From Massilia arenae (lineage in GTDB: Bacteria; Pseudomonadota; Gammaproteobacteria; Burkholderiales; Burkholderiaceae_D): DNA of 64,000 nt. Numbering within the stretch: the stretch's first letter is position 1; each line of letters starts with the position of its first letter. Shown here in pieces: positions 45,339 to 55,753 of this stretch. The stretch covers positions 19,626-83,625 of the forward strand of contig NZ_VPFD01000003.1 in NCBI RefSeq assembly GCF_008014745.1, written 5' to 3'. The notes below the pieces were generated by a model. That model was given only the letters and a program-made list of their open reading frames with translations. It searched no databases and had not been told where the DNA came from. The translations under genes were made by a program, and so were the position numbers.

Positions 45339-47099
45339 TCAGAACTCTTCCCAGCCGTCAGCCACATCCGCGGTTTCGGCCTTCTTCGGCTTCGCAGCGG
45401 CAGCCGGCGCGGCTTCTGCCTTCGGCTTGGTCGACGCCGCGGCCCTGGTCGGCTTGGCGGCCGCCTTCATCGGCGCCTTCGCCACCACCGCCGGCAAGGT
45501 CGTGGTCACGCGCGGCGCCGGGGCCATGGCGGCGCTGGCGCGGCTGGTGCCCGCCTGATTCAGCTTGAACGCGCCCACGGTGTGCGCCAGCGCGGTCGCT
45601 TCTTCCTGCAGCGAGGCCGCTGCAGCCGATGCTTCTTCCACCAGCGCCGCATTCTGCGTGGTCACCTGGTCCATCTGGGCCACGGCGCCGTTGATCTGTT
45701 CGATGCCTGCAGTCTGTTCCTGGCTGGCGGCGGTGATCTCGGACATGATGTCGGTCACGCGGTTCACGCTCTGCACGATTTCCTGCATCGTGGCGCCGGC
45801 GCGTTCGACCAGCTCGGAGCCGTGGTGCACCTTGTCCACCGAGTCGTCGATCAAGAGCTTGATTTCCTTGGCCGCTGCCGCAGAACGTTGCGCCAGGCTG
45901 CGCACTTCGCCCGCCACGACCGCGAAGCCGCGGCCCTGCTCGCCGGCACGCGCCGCTTCGACTGCCGCGTTCAGCGCCAGGATATTGGTCTGGAAGGCGA
46001 TGCCGTCGATGACGGCGATGATGTCCACGATGCGGGTCGACGAGGCGTTGATCGCGCCCATCGTCTGCACCACCTGCTCGACCACCGCGCCGCCCTTGCC
46101 CGCCACTTCCGAGGCCGAGGTGGCCAAGGCGTTGGCCTGGCGTGCGTTGTCCGCGTTCTGCTTGACGGTCGAGGTCAGTTCTTCCATCGACGAAGCGGTT
46201 TCTTCCAGCGAACCGGCCTGCTGCTCGGTGCGCGAGGACAGGTCCAGGTTGCCGGCCGCAATCTGGCTCGAGGCGGTGGCGATGTTGTCGGTGCCGGTGC
46301 GGACCTGGCTCACGATCTTCACCAGCGAATCGTTCATCTCTTTCAGCGCCTTGAGCAGGCGGCCGGTCTCGTCGTTCGAGGTCACTTCGATGGTCTGGGT
46401 CAGGTCGCCCTTGGCCACGGCGCCGGCGATCGCGACCGCCTGCTCCAGCGGACGCACGATGGCGCGCACCAGCACCCAGCCGACGAAGGCGGCCATGATC
46501 AGGCCGAACACCAGGCCGGCCAGGCAGACCGCGCGCACGATCTCGAAGGTCGATTGCGAAGCCTGGTATTCCTTCAGCGCGGCGTCCTGCTGTTCCTTGA
46601 TCAGCTTGGCGCCCAGGTCGTTCAGCGGCAGGTACAGGCGGGTCATCGGACCGTTCAGCAGCGCGATCGCCCCGATATTGTCGTTGGCGCGGATCGCCGC
46701 TGCCGCCGGCAGCAGGCCCTGCTCCAGGAATGCCTTGCGCGCCGTGGTGAATTGCTCGATCAGGGCGCGCTCGGCGTCGTTGTTGACCATCTTCGTGTAC
46801 TCGCCCCACAGCTTGTTGACCGTGGCGATGTTGGCGTCGATCGAGGTCAGGGCCGCATTGCGCTGGCCGGGATCCTCGACGTTGACGGCCTTGGCGATGG
46901 CCAGCTGGTTGGCGGTGATCAGCTGGGTGACCTGCCCCACCTGGTTCAGGCCCACCAGGCGGTGGTCGTACATCTGCTTGAGTTCGGTGTTCGCGATGCC
47001 GAGGTTATAGATGCCGATAACCGCACCGGCAATCAGCTCGACTGCCAGGAAGGCGATGACGAAGATGAGGCGCGACTTGATACTGAGATGTTTGAACAT
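45339..47099 (-). CDS. Methyl-accepting chemotaxis protein
   Basis: Chemoreceptor of 586 residues. The first membrane helix (about 10-30) and the second (about 190-212, [23 protein letters not shown]) frame a four-helix-bundle periplasmic ligand domain. A HAMP domain (about 213-265) and the signalling domain follow, with the conserved hairpin tip [43 protein letters not shown]. An Ala/Lys/Pro-rich linker ends in DGWEEF, matching the xWxxF pentapeptide that tethers CheR/CheB, so this receptor is probably a high-abundance, adaptation-assisting type. The ligand is unknown. Confidence 0.95.
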   Translation of the reverse strand: MFKHLSIKSRLIFVIAFLAVELIAGAVIGIYNLGIANTELKQMYDHRLVGLNQVGQVTQLITANQLAIAKAVNVEDPGQRNAALTSIDANIATVNKLWGEYTKMVNNDAERALIEQFTTARKAFLEQGLLPAAAAIRANDNIGAIALLNGPMTRLYLPLNDLGAKLIKEQQDAALKEYQASQSTFEIVRAVCLAGLVFGLIMAAFVGWVLVRAIVRPLEQAVAIAGAVAKGDLTQTIEVTSNDETGRLLKALKEMNDSLVKIVSQVRTGTDNIATASSQIAAGNLDLSSRTEQQAGSLEETASSMEELTSTVKQNADNARQANALATSASEVAGKGGAVVEQVVQTMGAINASSTRIVDIIAVIDGIAFQTNILALNAAVEAARAGEQGRGFAVVAGEVRSLAQRSAAAAKEIKLLIDDSVDKVHHGSELVERAGATMQEIVQSVNRVTDIMSEITAASQEQTAGIEQINGAVAQMDQVTTQNAALVEEASAAAASLQEEATALAHTVGAFKLNQAGTSRASAAMAPAPRVTTTLPAVVAKAPMKAAAKPTRAAASTKPKAEAAPAAAAKPKKAETADVADGWEEF

Positions 47100-47355
47100 G
47101 ATTCGCTTGCCTTAAGCCCATGGATAAAAAATGTGGTATCCATTGGATTATAGAAACATTGTTCCCTTTATGGGAAGCATTGAGTATTTCCTTGCGTTAT
47201 GACTCGTCTTCCGTCGCAGTGCAGCAACAGATGCAGCATGACATCATAATCCTCCGTCAATATGCGCTGACCGCATAAGCAAATGTGACATTAACACTAC
47301 GGCAAGGCAACTTTGCCGATAGAATGGTGCGATTCCCTGCTTCAACCCAAGTGTT

Positions 47356-48756
47356 ATGACCCTCCCCGTTCTCCTGAACCTGGCCCTCGCCCTGGCCATC
47401 TGCGCACTCCTGTATGGCATGCAGGCCCGTCATGCATCGTTCACCAAGCGCGTGTTCGCCGGCCTCGGCCTGGGCGTCGTGCTCGGCGCCGGGCTGCAGG
47501 CCGTGTATGGTGCGGGATCGAGCGAGATCGTGGCGACCAATGCCTGGCTCGACGTGATCGGCAGCGGCTACGTCAAATTGCTGCAGATGATCGTCATCCC
47601 CCTGATCATGGTCTCGATCGTTCAGGCCATCCTCAAGCTGCGCGACGCCGCGTCGCTGGGCAAGATCAGCACCCTCACCATCGGCATCCTGCTCGTCACG
47701 ACCGTGGTCGCGGCCATCATCGGCATCGCGATGGCCAAGCTGTTCGGCCTGTCGGCCGTCGGCCTGACCGCGTCGAGCGCCGAAGTCGCGCGCGGCGAAT
47801 ACCTGCAGGGCAACCTGGCCACCGCGCAGCAGCTGTCGCTGCCGTCGCTGCTGCTGTCCTTCATCCCGGCCAATCCCTTCCTCGACATGACCGGCGCGCG
47901 CAAGACCTCGACCATCGCGGTGGTGGTGTTCGCGGTCTTCATCGGCATCTCCGCGGTCGGTATCGCCGGCAAGAAGCCGGAAGTGTTCCAGTCCTTCAGC
48001 GGCTTCGTGCACGTGGCCCACGTGATCGTGATGCGGATGGTCACCCTGGTGCTGCGCCTGACCCCGTTCGGCGTGTTCGCGTTGATGGCCAAGATGGTGG
48101 CCGGTTCCAGCCTGCAGGACATCCTCGGCCTGCTCAATTTCGTGGTCGCCTCGTATGCGGCGCTGGCGCTGATGTTCTGCGTGCACCTGGCGATGGTGGC
48201 CGGCGTCGGGCTCAACCCGCTGCGCTACGTGAAGAAAATCTTCCCGGTGCTGGTGTTCGCCTTCACCTCGCGCACCAGCGCCGGCTCGATCCCGATGAGC
48301 GTGGCGACCCAGACCGCGCGCCTGGGCACGCCGGAAGGCACGGCCAACTTCGCCGCCTCGTTCGGCGCCACCATCGGCCAGAACGGCTGCGCCGGCATCT
48401 ATCCAGCCATGCTGGCGGTAATGATCGCGCCGACGGTCGGCATCGATCCGTTCACGGCGAGCTTCTTGCTGCCACTGCTGGCGATCGTCGCCTTCGGCTC
48501 GATCGGCGTGGCCGGCGTCGGCGGCGGCGCCACCTTCGCGGCCCTGATCGTGCTGTCGGCGATGGACTTGCCGGTGGCGCTGGCGGGCTTGTTGATCTCG
48601 GTCGAACCGCTGATCGACATGGGCCGCACCGCGCTCAACGTCAGCGGCTCGATCGCAGCCGGCAGCGTCACCAGCCGGGTGCTGGGCCAGACCGATATGC
48701 GGGTGTTCCAGGACGACGCCGACGTCAGCCTCGACGGCGAAGAACAGGCCGTGTAG
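47356..48756 (+). CDS. tcyP: L-cystine/dicarboxylate:cation symporter (TcyP/YdjN-like)
   Basis: Secondary transporter of the DAACS family, 466 residues, with about eight helices and two re-entrant hairpins. The block GTANFAASFGATIGQNGCAGIYPAMLAVMIAP is the TcyP/YdjN form of the transport core, and SRTSAGSIPMS is the first Ser-rich hairpin. YdjN imports cystine and related compounds; other DAACS members take dicarboxylates or glutamate. An acidic C-terminal tail (DDADVSLDGEEQAV) follows the last helix. It is monocistronic by layout. Confidence 0.86.
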   Translation: MTLPVLLNLALALAICALLYGMQARHASFTKRVFAGLGLGVVLGAGLQAVYGAGSSEIVATNAWLDVIGSGYVKLLQMIVIPLIMVSIVQAILKLRDAASLGKISTLTIGILLVTTVVAAIIGIAMAKLFGLSAVGLTASSAEVARGEYLQGNLATAQQLSLPSLLLSFIPANPFLDMTGARKTSTIAVVVFAVFIGISAVGIAGKKPEVFQSFSGFVHVAHVIVMRMVTLVLRLTPFGVFALMAKMVAGSSLQDILGLLNFVVASYAALALMFCVHLAMVAGVGLNPLRYVKKIFPVLVFAFTSRTSAGSIPMSVATQTARLGTPEGTANFAASFGATIGQNGCAGIYPAMLAVMIAPTVGIDPFTASFLLPLLAIVAFGSIGVAGVGGGATFAALIVLSAMDLPVALAGLLISVEPLIDMGRTALNVSGSIAAGSVTSRVLGQTDMRVFQDDADVSLDGEEQAV

Positions 48757-48828
48757 ACACCTATAAACATCGGCGCGGGCGGCAGCAATCGTGCGCTGAC
48801 GCCTTGCCGAATCCGTCATGATGACGCC

Positions 48829-49617
48829 ATGTTAACTTTTCGGCGGACGGCGATGGAGCAGAAGTGGCCACAGGAAATCTGGCTGGTCAGGCATGGACAA
48901 AGCGCGGGCAATGTCGCGCGTGACCTGGCCGAAGCCGCCGCTGGGCACCGCATCGACATCGCCGATCGCGACGTCGACGTGCCCCTATCCGAACTGGGCG
49001 AGCAACAGTCCGAAGCCCTCGGCGCCTGGTTCGCGGCCCTGCCGCCGCACCAGCGTCCCAATGTGGTGCTGCATTCGCCCTACGTCCGCGCGGCCGAGAC
49101 CGCCAACATCCTGATGCAGCGCCTGGAGCGCGACGAGCTGCTGTGCGTGCTGGCCGACGAGCGCCTGCGCGAGAAAGAATTTGGCGTGCTCGACCGTCTC
49201 ACCACGCACGGCATCGCCCACCACTTCCCCGACCTGTACGAACAGCGTCACCACGTCGGCAAGTTCTATTTCCGCCCGCCCGGCGGCGAAAGCTGGTGCG
49301 ACGTCATCCTGCGCCTGCGCAGCGTGATGGACACGCTCGAGCGCGACTTTTGCGGCGAGCGCGTGCTGATCGTTGCGCACCAAGTCACCGTCAATTGCTT
49401 CCGCTACCTGTTCGAACATCTCGATGAGGCGAAGATCCTGGAATTCGACCGCGCCGGCGACGTGCCGAACTGCTCGGTCACCTCCTACGAATTCGACCCC
49501 AATCAGAGCAAGCGCGGCGACCTGGCCCTGCGCCTGGTTAACTTCGTGGCGCCGCTGGAAGCCACCGGCACCCCGGTCACCGTCGCCAAGGACTTGCCGA
49601 CCTCACCCAAGGCTTAA
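48829..49617 (+). CDS. Histidine phosphatase family protein
   Basis: Phosphoglycerate-mutase-like enzyme of up to 262 residues. The catalytic His is in LVRHGQSAGN, the second His in VLIVAHQVTVNCFRY, and HSPYVRAAET carries the phosphate-binding Arg. Members dephosphorylate sugars, nucleotides or proteins; the substrate is unknown. The ATG at 48853 (MEQKWPQEIW) is as likely a start as the one listed, since neither has a good ribosome site. Nine bases separate it from the next gene, so they form an operon. Confidence 0.87.
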   Translation: MLTFRRTAMEQKWPQEIWLVRHGQSAGNVARDLAEAAAGHRIDIADRDVDVPLSELGEQQSEALGAWFAALPPHQRPNVVLHSPYVRAAETANILMQRLERDELLCVLADERLREKEFGVLDRLTTHGIAHHFPDLYEQRHHVGKFYFRPPGGESWCDVILRLRSVMDTLERDFCGERVLIVAHQVTVNCFRYLFEHLDEAKILEFDRAGDVPNCSVTSYEFDPNQSKRGDLALRLVNFVAPLEATGTPVTVAKDLPTSPKA

Positions 49618-49626
49618 CGCCCCGCC

Positions 49627-50622
49627 ATGGATTCCAACAATCAAACCGTGCACGACGTCGATGCCGCCTGCCTGGCGGCATGGCCGCTGCCGCAACCCCA
49701 GGCCGAGGGCGACAAGGAGTTGCGCGGCCACGTCCTGGTCCTGGGTGGCTCGCGCGAAATGCCGGGCGCCATCATCCTGGCCGCCACCGCGGCCCTGCGC
49801 GCCGGCGCCGGCAAGCTGACCATCGCCACCGGGGCCAGCGTGGCCCAGCTGGTGGCGCTGGCGATGCCAGAGGCGCGCGTGATCGGCCTGACTGAAAACG
49901 ACACCGACGGCTTCCACCTCGACGCGCTGGACAGCCTCGATCCGCTGGCCGACAAGGTCGACGCGGTGCTGATCGGCCCCGGCATGCGCGACGCCCCCTG
50001 CACCGCGCGCCTGGTGCACGCGCTGCTGCCGCGCCTGAACGAAGCCGGCGTCGGCCTGGTGCTCGATGCCTGCGCCATGGACGTCATGCTGCACATGCCG
50101 CACGACTGGCCAGAGGGCAAGCCGATGCGCTTCGCGCGGCCCGTGATCATGACCCCGCACTGCGGCGAAATGGCGCACCTGACCGGCCTCGAGAAAGAAT
50201 GCATCGTCGGCCAGCCCGACGCTCCGGCGCTGCAGGCGGCGCGCGACTGGAATGCGGTGATCGCGCTCAAGGGCGCGCGCACGGTGATCGCGACGCCGGA
50301 CGGCACGCTGTGGCAACACGAAGGCGCGGGCAATATCGGCCTGGCCATTTCCGGCTCGGGCGACGTCCTGGCCGGCGTCATCGCCGGCCTGCTGGCGCGC
50401 GGCGCACCGCCGGAACAGGCGGCCTGCTGGGGCGTGGCCTTGCATGCGCGCGCCGGCGACCGCCTGGCAGAGCGCCTCGGTACTTTGGGATATTTGGCCC
50501 GAGAAATTTCTATGGAAGTGCCCGCGCTGCTGGAACAGATCGGCCACGCCGACCACATCAAGCCCAGTGCCGATCACAGGAACATCCGGCCCGTGCCGGG
50601 AGACGAACAGCTGGGTGCCTGA
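49627..50622 (+). CDS. nnrD: ADP-dependent NAD(P)H-hydrate dehydratase
   Basis: Repairs hydrated NAD(P)H (NADHX/NADPHX). The 331-residue protein belongs to the ribokinase-like YjeF C-terminal family: GHVLVLGGSREMPGAIILAATAALRAGAGKLTIA near the N terminus, VLIGPGM, TPHCGEMAHLTG and the catalytic GSGDVLAGVIAGLLA. The N-terminal epimerase domain found in fused YjeF proteins is missing, so an epimerase must be encoded elsewhere. It is downstream of the phosphatase gene in the same transcript. Confidence 0.91.
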   Translation: MDSNNQTVHDVDAACLAAWPLPQPQAEGDKELRGHVLVLGGSREMPGAIILAATAALRAGAGKLTIATGASVAQLVALAMPEARVIGLTENDTDGFHLDALDSLDPLADKVDAVLIGPGMRDAPCTARLVHALLPRLNEAGVGLVLDACAMDVMLHMPHDWPEGKPMRFARPVIMTPHCGEMAHLTGLEKECIVGQPDAPALQAARDWNAVIALKGARTVIATPDGTLWQHEGAGNIGLAISGSGDVLAGVIAGLLARGAPPEQAACWGVALHARAGDRLAERLGTLGYLAREISMEVPALLEQIGHADHIKPSADHRNIRPVPGDEQLGA

Positions 50623-50886
50623 CGCCCGGCGAAAGAAAACTCTGTAAAAAATGTTACGGAGTTTCGCAAGAGTGCGGTATCTAACGAACCGACAGCCGGG
50701 CTTCCGGTCTAATGGGCACAGTTGGATTGAAGTACGCACCGGGGCCGCGTATTGCGTCGGTTCCCTGAGTGTTCCTCCCTTGAATTGCAAAGGGATGGAA
50801 CTAACTGGCGCCGCAGACCTTCCAGCGCCTCACCACAATGAGCTGGAAACTTCGGCACGAAGATAGACGTAAACGAGGAGTTAAAA

Positions 50887-51270
50887 ATGAATGCAATGAC
50901 CAAAGCACCAAAAATCCTGCTGACCGCCGCCGTCCTGGCCACCCTGCTGGGCGCTTGCAAGAAGGACGACGCCGCGACCACCACCACCCCGGCCGACACC
51001 TCGGCGACCATGCCAAGCAGCACCTCGGGCGCCACCGGCACCACGGGTGATGTGGGCACCGGCGCTACCGGCACCGGCACCACCGGCACCGGTACCACCG
51101 ATATGGGCACCAGCGGCACCACCGGCGCAACCGGCACCGCAGGCGACACCAGCGGCGCAACGGGCACCACCGGCACCATCGGCACCGGCACCGCTGAAGG
51201 CGCCACCGGCACCACCACCACCGATCCGGCGACCACCACCACGCCGCCGACCGGCACCACCGGCCAGTAA
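50887..51270 (+). CDS. Gly/Thr-repeat putative lipoprotein
   Basis: A 127-residue protein with a clear signal peptide and lipobox (ILLTAAVLATLLGAC, Cys at residue 24). The rest (about 30-127) is made almost wholly of Thr, Gly and Ala with scattered Asp, as degenerate TGT/TGTT units encoded by repeated GGCACC-type codons. It has no recognisable domain and is probably unstructured on the surface side of the membrane. A strong GAGGAG ribosome site supports expression. Repeat number may vary between strains. Confidence 0.8.
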   Translation: MNAMTKAPKILLTAAVLATLLGACKKDDAATTTTPADTSATMPSSTSGATGTTGDVGTGATGTGTTGTGTTDMGTSGTTGATGTAGDTSGATGTTGTIGTGTAEGATGTTTTDPATTTTPPTGTTGQ

Positions 51271-51343
51271 TCGGCTGGGCCAGCCACCGAACGGCGCCCT
51301 GCTCGCGGGGCGCGTTCGGGGTAGCGCTCTATTCAATACCAGC

Positions 51344-51375
51344 ACCCGGCCCCTCACGGCCGGGTTGTTTTTTTT
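51344..51375 (+). terminator. Terminator after the Gly/Thr lipoprotein gene
   Basis: ACCCGGCC and GGCCGGGT pair over 8 bp with a 6-base loop, followed by G and eight T. Confidence 0.9.
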
Positions 51376-51403
51376 CAGGCCCACATCCGTCCGCCGCAAT
51401 TGG

Positions 51404-54400
51404 CTAGGCCGTCGTGCGCCGGTTCGCCGCGACGTCGCGGATCAGATTCTCCACCATCGTGAAATCGGCCGGCTTGGTCAGGTGATGATCGAACCCCGCC
51501 TCGCTCGAACGTCGCCGGTCCTGCTCCGCCCCCCATCCCGTCAGCGCCACCAGCGTGGCGTCTTCCATGCCCGGGATACGGCGCATCGCCTCGGCCGCCT
51601 CATGGCCGCTCATGTCGGGCAGGCCGATATCCAGGAACACCACCTGCGGCAGGTCTTCACTGGCGAGGCGCAGCGCCGCAGCGCCGTCGTTGGCGACGCT
51701 GACGGTGTGGTCGTTCATTTCGAGCAGCGCTTGCAAGGTCTCGGCCGCGTCGACATTGTCGTCCACCACCATGATGCGCAGCGCGCCGCCCGGCGTGGCG
51801 GGGACCGGTGCGGTCGCCGCTTCGGGCGCGGCGGCGACGGGCAGTCCAGCCAGCGCATCCTGCGGCAACGGTAGCCACACCGTAAACTGGCTGCCCATGC
51901 CGGCGCCGGCGCTGCTGGCCGCCACCCGGCCGCCGTGCAGCTTGACCAGGCGCTGGACCAGGTTCAGGCCGACGCCCAGCCCACCCTGCGCCATCTCGGT
52001 GCCGAGATGGGCCTGGGCATACATGTCGAACACCGTCTCGAGCGCCGGCGCGGCGATGCCGATGCCGTTGTCCGATACGGTGATCGCCACTTCCTGCGCC
52101 TCGACCCGCGCCGCGATCTCGATCGCGCCGCCCTGCGGCGTGTATTTGGCAGCATTGTTGAGCAGGTTGCTCAGCACCTGCGCCACGCGGTGGCGGTCCG
52201 CGTGCAGCGCCAGCGACGCGTCGGGCGGACGAACGGTCAGCGCATGCTTGCGCGCCTCCATCAGCGGCATGCTCATGTCGACGGCCTCACGCACGACGTC
52301 GGCCAGCCGCACCCGCTCGAGCTTGAGCGTGACCTTACCCTCGGCCAGGCGCGCCATGTCGAGCAGGTCGTCGACCAGGTGCACCATGTGGTCGACCTGG
52401 CGCCGCATGATGGCCTGCACGTCGCCGCTGGCGGCGCCGATGCGCATCAGCTCCAGCCCCGAACGGATCGGGGCCAGCGGGTTGCGCAGCTCGTGCGCCA
52501 GGGTGAACAGGAAGTCGCTCTGCGCGCGGTTCTTCTGTCCCAGCTCGCTGGCCAGGCGCTGCAGTTCCTGCTCGGCGTGCTTCTGGCTGTCGATGTCGAG
52601 GGTCACGCCGTCGAAACGCTCCGGCTGGCCATGCTTGTCCAGGCCGCACCAGCCGATCGCCCGCAGCCAGCGCGGCGCGCCGCCCGCCATGGTACGAAAC
52701 TCCAGGTCGAGCGGCGCGCCGGCACGCACCGCGTGTTCGACGCTGGCGGCCAGCCGTTCCCGGTCTTCCGGGTCGACCGCCGCCAGCAGCGCGTCGACCG
52801 AGGCCGGGCGCGCGCCATCCAGGCCGAAGTGCACGGCCATCTCGGCATTGATCTGGAACTGCGTAAACGGCGCGTCGGCGTACCAGACGCCGATGTCGCC
52901 CGCCTCGGACACCCGCTCGAAGCGCTCCTGCAAGGTCTTGCGCACCTGGATGTCGATCACCGTGCCGACGAAGCCGTCCGGTTCGCCCGCCGCATTGACG
53001 CGCGGCAGGCCGGAGTCGATGAACCAGCGATAGCTGCCGTCAGGGCGGCGCAGGCGGTAGTCGAACGAAAACGGCGCGCGCGCCGCATTCGCGGACAGGA
53101 AGGCTTCGCGGGCGCGGTCGCGCTCCTCGGGGTGGACGTTGTCGAGCCAGCCCAGGCCCAGGTCCTGCTCCGGCGTGCGGCCCGTGTAGTCATACCAGCG
53201 CTGGCTCAGGTAGGTGCACTGGCCGTCATTATCGGTAGTCCACAGCATCGACGGCGAGGCGTCGATCAGGGCCCGCACGTGGGCTTCGCGCGCCCGCGCA
53301 TCGCGTTCCATCTGGCGCCGCTCGCGTCCCATTTCCACCTGGGTGCGCACCCGCGCCAGCAGCTCGTTGGCCGAGAACGGCTTGACGAGATAATCGTCGG
53401 CGCCGGCCTGCAGGCCCTCGACCTTGGCTTCCTCGCCGGCGCGCGCCGACAGCAGCATCACTGGCAGCAGGCGCAGCGCTTCGCTGGCGCGGATCTGCGC
53501 GATCAGGCCGAAGCCATCGAGCTTCGGCATCATCACGTCGCTCAGCAGCAGATCGGGCGGATCCGCCAGCGCGAGTTCGAACGCCGCCTGGCCATCGGCG
53601 CATACGCGCACCTCGGCATGTGGCTCGAGCAAGGCCTTCAGGTAGGCCCGCATATCGTTATTGTCGTCGGCGATCAGGATGCGCGGGCGCCCCTCCCCAC
53701 CCATGTCGATCGGCGCCGGCTGTCCTTCGCCGTGCGCAGAAACCTCGGCGTCCGGCAGCCAGCGCAGCGCTTCCTCGACAAAGGCCGAACCCATGCGCTG
53801 GCGGTCTTCCATCGCGTCCGGGGCATGCAGGATGCGGTCCTGCGGCAGGTGGGCCTGGCCGAACGGCAGGTCGACGTCGAAACGCGTGCCTTCGCCGAAT
53901 ACGCTGGAAACGGCGATGGTTCCGCCGTGCAGGCGCACCAGTTCCTGGATCAGGGCCAGGCCGATGCCGGTGCCTTCATAGGTGCGCCCGGGCGCGCCCT
54001 CGATGCGGTGGAAGCGCTCGAACATGCGCGGCAGCTCGTGTTCGGGAATGCCGGTGCCGGTGTCCCGCACCGACAGCCGCGCCATGCCCTCGTGTTCGCG
54101 CAGGCTGATCGTGACGCCGCCGTGCAGGGTGAACTTGAAGGCGTTCGACAGCAGGTTGAAGACGATTTTTTCCCACATATCGCGGTCTATATACACCGGC
54201 TGACCCAGGTCCTGCAGTTCGATCCGGTATTCCAGGCCGCCCTTGGCCATGGCCGACTCGAACACGCCGGCCAGGTCGAGCGTGAGGTGCGCCAGGTCCA
54301 CCGGCACGTAGCTGGCCTGCACCCGGCCGGCCTCGATGCGCGAGAAGTCGAGCAGCGAGTTGACCAGCTTGAGCAGGCGCAGCGCATTGCGGTGGGTGAC

Positions 54401-55582
54401 CTCGATGCGCTTGCGCTGCGCAGCGCTCATGCTGTCCGCGTCATCGGCCAGGGCGTCGTCGAGCGGACCCAGGATCAGGGTGAGCGGGGTACGGAATTCA
54501 TGGGACACGTTCGAGAAGAAGGCGGTCTTGGCGCGGTCGATCTTGGCCAGTTCTTCGGCGCGGCGCTGTTCCTGCTCGTAGGCGAGCACGTTGCCGACGG
54601 CCGTGTTCACGGCCGCACCCAGCAATTCATAGAAATTGCGGTAGTCGGCGTCGAGCGCGCGGCGCACGCTCACGCCGGCGACCACGAAGCCGAACAGCTC
54701 CTGCTGGCCCGGCAGCGACAGCGGCAACACCAGGGCCGAGCGCGGCGGATCCTCGTAGGGTCCGCAAGTCATCCCGGCCAGGCGCGCCGGGACGTCGTCC
54801 ACCTGTGCGGCCGCATGCGCGGCGGCGCAGCGCGCGAACGGCCAGCAGGCGTCGTCCAGGGGCGCCGAACCTGGCGCCAGCACGCCATGCGGCGGCAGGC
54901 CGCCGCCGCCGCGCAGCTCCAGCATTCCGCTGTCCTGGTCGATCTGGTAGAACAGCAGGAACGGCACGTCGGCCTTCATGCGCTCGACATGGATCGTCAA
55001 CTGCTGGCCGATCTCGGCCATCGAACGGGTCGAGGCCAGGCTGGCGGTCAGGTCGCGCAGTCCCTGGGCACGGCGCGCGCCCAGCACCTGGGCCGTGGTC
55101 TCGGTGATCGGGTGGAACACCCCGCCCACCGTCCCCGACTCGTCGCGGATCGGCGAGAACGAGAAGGTCATATTCGCCTCCTCGAGGTAGCCGCTGCGGT
55201 CCAGGAACATCTGCTGGTCCTTGATGTAGGCGCCCTCCCCCTGGTGCGCACGCTCGAAGGCCGCGCCCACCACCGGCAGCGCCGAGGCCCACACCACCTT
55301 GAACGGCGCCCCCATCGACGCCGGATGCAGGTCGCCGCAGATCGGGCGGTAGGCGTCGTTATAGATCTGGATGTCGTCCGGTCCCCAGCACACCAGGATC
55401 GGGAAGGTCGAGGACAGGCACAGGCTGACCGAGGTGCGCAGGCTCTGCGGCCAGTCGGACAAGGGGCCAAGCGGCGTCTGCGACCAGTCCATGCTGCGGA
55501 TCAGTTCACCCATTTCGCCACCGCCGGCAAGCCAGTTCAGGTCGGAATCGCCCAGGACGGGGGAAGATGGGAGTGCGGACAT
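51404..55582 (-). CDS. Hybrid sensor kinase with two histidine kinase cores
   Basis: Very large cytoplasmic signalling protein of 1392 residues without membrane helices. The order is: PAS-like sensor (about 30-170), GAF (about 180-330), first HisKA with H361 (SNVSHEFRTPL) and HATPase (to about 590), first receiver with D682 (LLLSDVMMPKLDG), two PAS domains (about 770-890 and 900-1010), second HisKA with H1030 (TLAHELRNPL) and HATPase (to about 1250), and a C-terminal receiver with D1318 (VFLDIGLPDMSG). It thus holds two complete kinase-receiver modules in series, suggesting an internal phosphorelay. The start MSALPSSPVLG was chosen because the upstream extension looks non-coding. No response regulator gene is adjacent, so output partners are unknown. 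Confidence 0.92.
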   Translation of the reverse strand: MSALPSSPVLGDSDLNWLAGGGEMGELIRSMDWSQTPLGPLSDWPQSLRTSVSLCLSSTFPILVCWGPDDIQIYNDAYRPICGDLHPASMGAPFKVVWASALPVVGAAFERAHQGEGAYIKDQQMFLDRSGYLEEANMTFSFSPIRDESGTVGGVFHPITETTAQVLGARRAQGLRDLTASLASTRSMAEIGQQLTIHVERMKADVPFLLFYQIDQDSGMLELRGGGGLPPHGVLAPGSAPLDDACWPFARCAAAHAAAQVDDVPARLAGMTCGPYEDPPRSALVLPLSLPGQQELFGFVVAGVSVRRALDADYRNFYELLGAAVNTAVGNVLAYEQEQRRAEELAKIDRAKTAFFSNVSHEFRTPLTLILGPLDDALADDADSMSAAQRKRIEVTHRNALRLLKLVNSLLDFSRIEAGRVQASYVPVDLAHLTLDLAGVFESAMAKGGLEYRIELQDLGQPVYIDRDMWEKIVFNLLSNAFKFTLHGGVTISLREHEGMARLSVRDTGTGIPEHELPRMFERFHRIEGAPGRTYEGTGIGLALIQELVRLHGGTIAVSSVFGEGTRFDVDLPFGQAHLPQDRILHAPDAMEDRQRMGSAFVEEALRWLPDAEVSAHGEGQPAPIDMGGEGRPRILIADDNNDMRAYLKALLEPHAEVRVCADGQAAFELALADPPDLLLSDVMMPKLDGFGLIAQIRASEALRLLPVMLLSARAGEEAKVEGLQAGADDYLVKPFSANELLARVRTQVEMGRERRQMERDARAREAHVRALIDASPSMLWTTDNDGQCTYLSQRWYDYTGRTPEQDLGLGWLDNVHPEERDRAREAFLSANAARAPFSFDYRLRRPDGSYRWFIDSGLPRVNAAGEPDGFVGTVIDIQVRKTLQERFERVSEAGDIGVWYADAPFTQFQINAEMAVHFGLDGARPASVDALLAAVDPEDRERLAASVEHAVRAGAPLDLEFRTMAGGAPRWLRAIGWCGLDKHGQPERFDGVTLDIDSQKHAEQELQRLASELGQKNRAQSDFLFTLAHELRNPLAPIRSGLELMRIGAASGDVQAIMRRQVDHMVHLVDDLLDMARLAEGKVTLKLERVRLADVVREAVDMSMPLMEARKHALTVRPPDASLALHADRHRVAQVLSNLLNNAAKYTPQGGAIEIAARVEAQEVAITVSDNGIGIAAPALETVFDMYAQAHLGTEMAQGGLGVGLNLVQRLVKLHGGRVAASSAGAGMGSQFTVWLPLPQDALAGLPVAAAPEAATAPVPATPGGALRIMVVDDNVDAAETLQALLEMNDHTVSVANDGAAALRLASEDLPQVVFLDIGLPDMSGHEAAEAMRRIPGMEDATLVALTGWGAEQDRRRSSEAGFDHHLTKPADFTMVENLIRDVAANRRTTA

Positions 55583-55753
55583 GGGGAGACCTAAGGGCGG
55601 AAGATAGAAAACGGGATTCTTGAGAAACTGTGTACTGCAAGGCAAGTAGTTCAGCATCGAATTACCGACGAGCCGCCCGCCATTAGAACATAACAACAGG
55701 AAACACTAGCGCGACAGCTCGGATCCGGTGGCGAGCGCACCGAACCCGTTGCC

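Noticed and set aside
51935..55594. 1219-codon open frame on the plus strand opposite the hybrid kinase
   Set aside because: It is a reverse-frame shadow of the kinase gene with no recognisable motif; the kinase domains are unambiguous.
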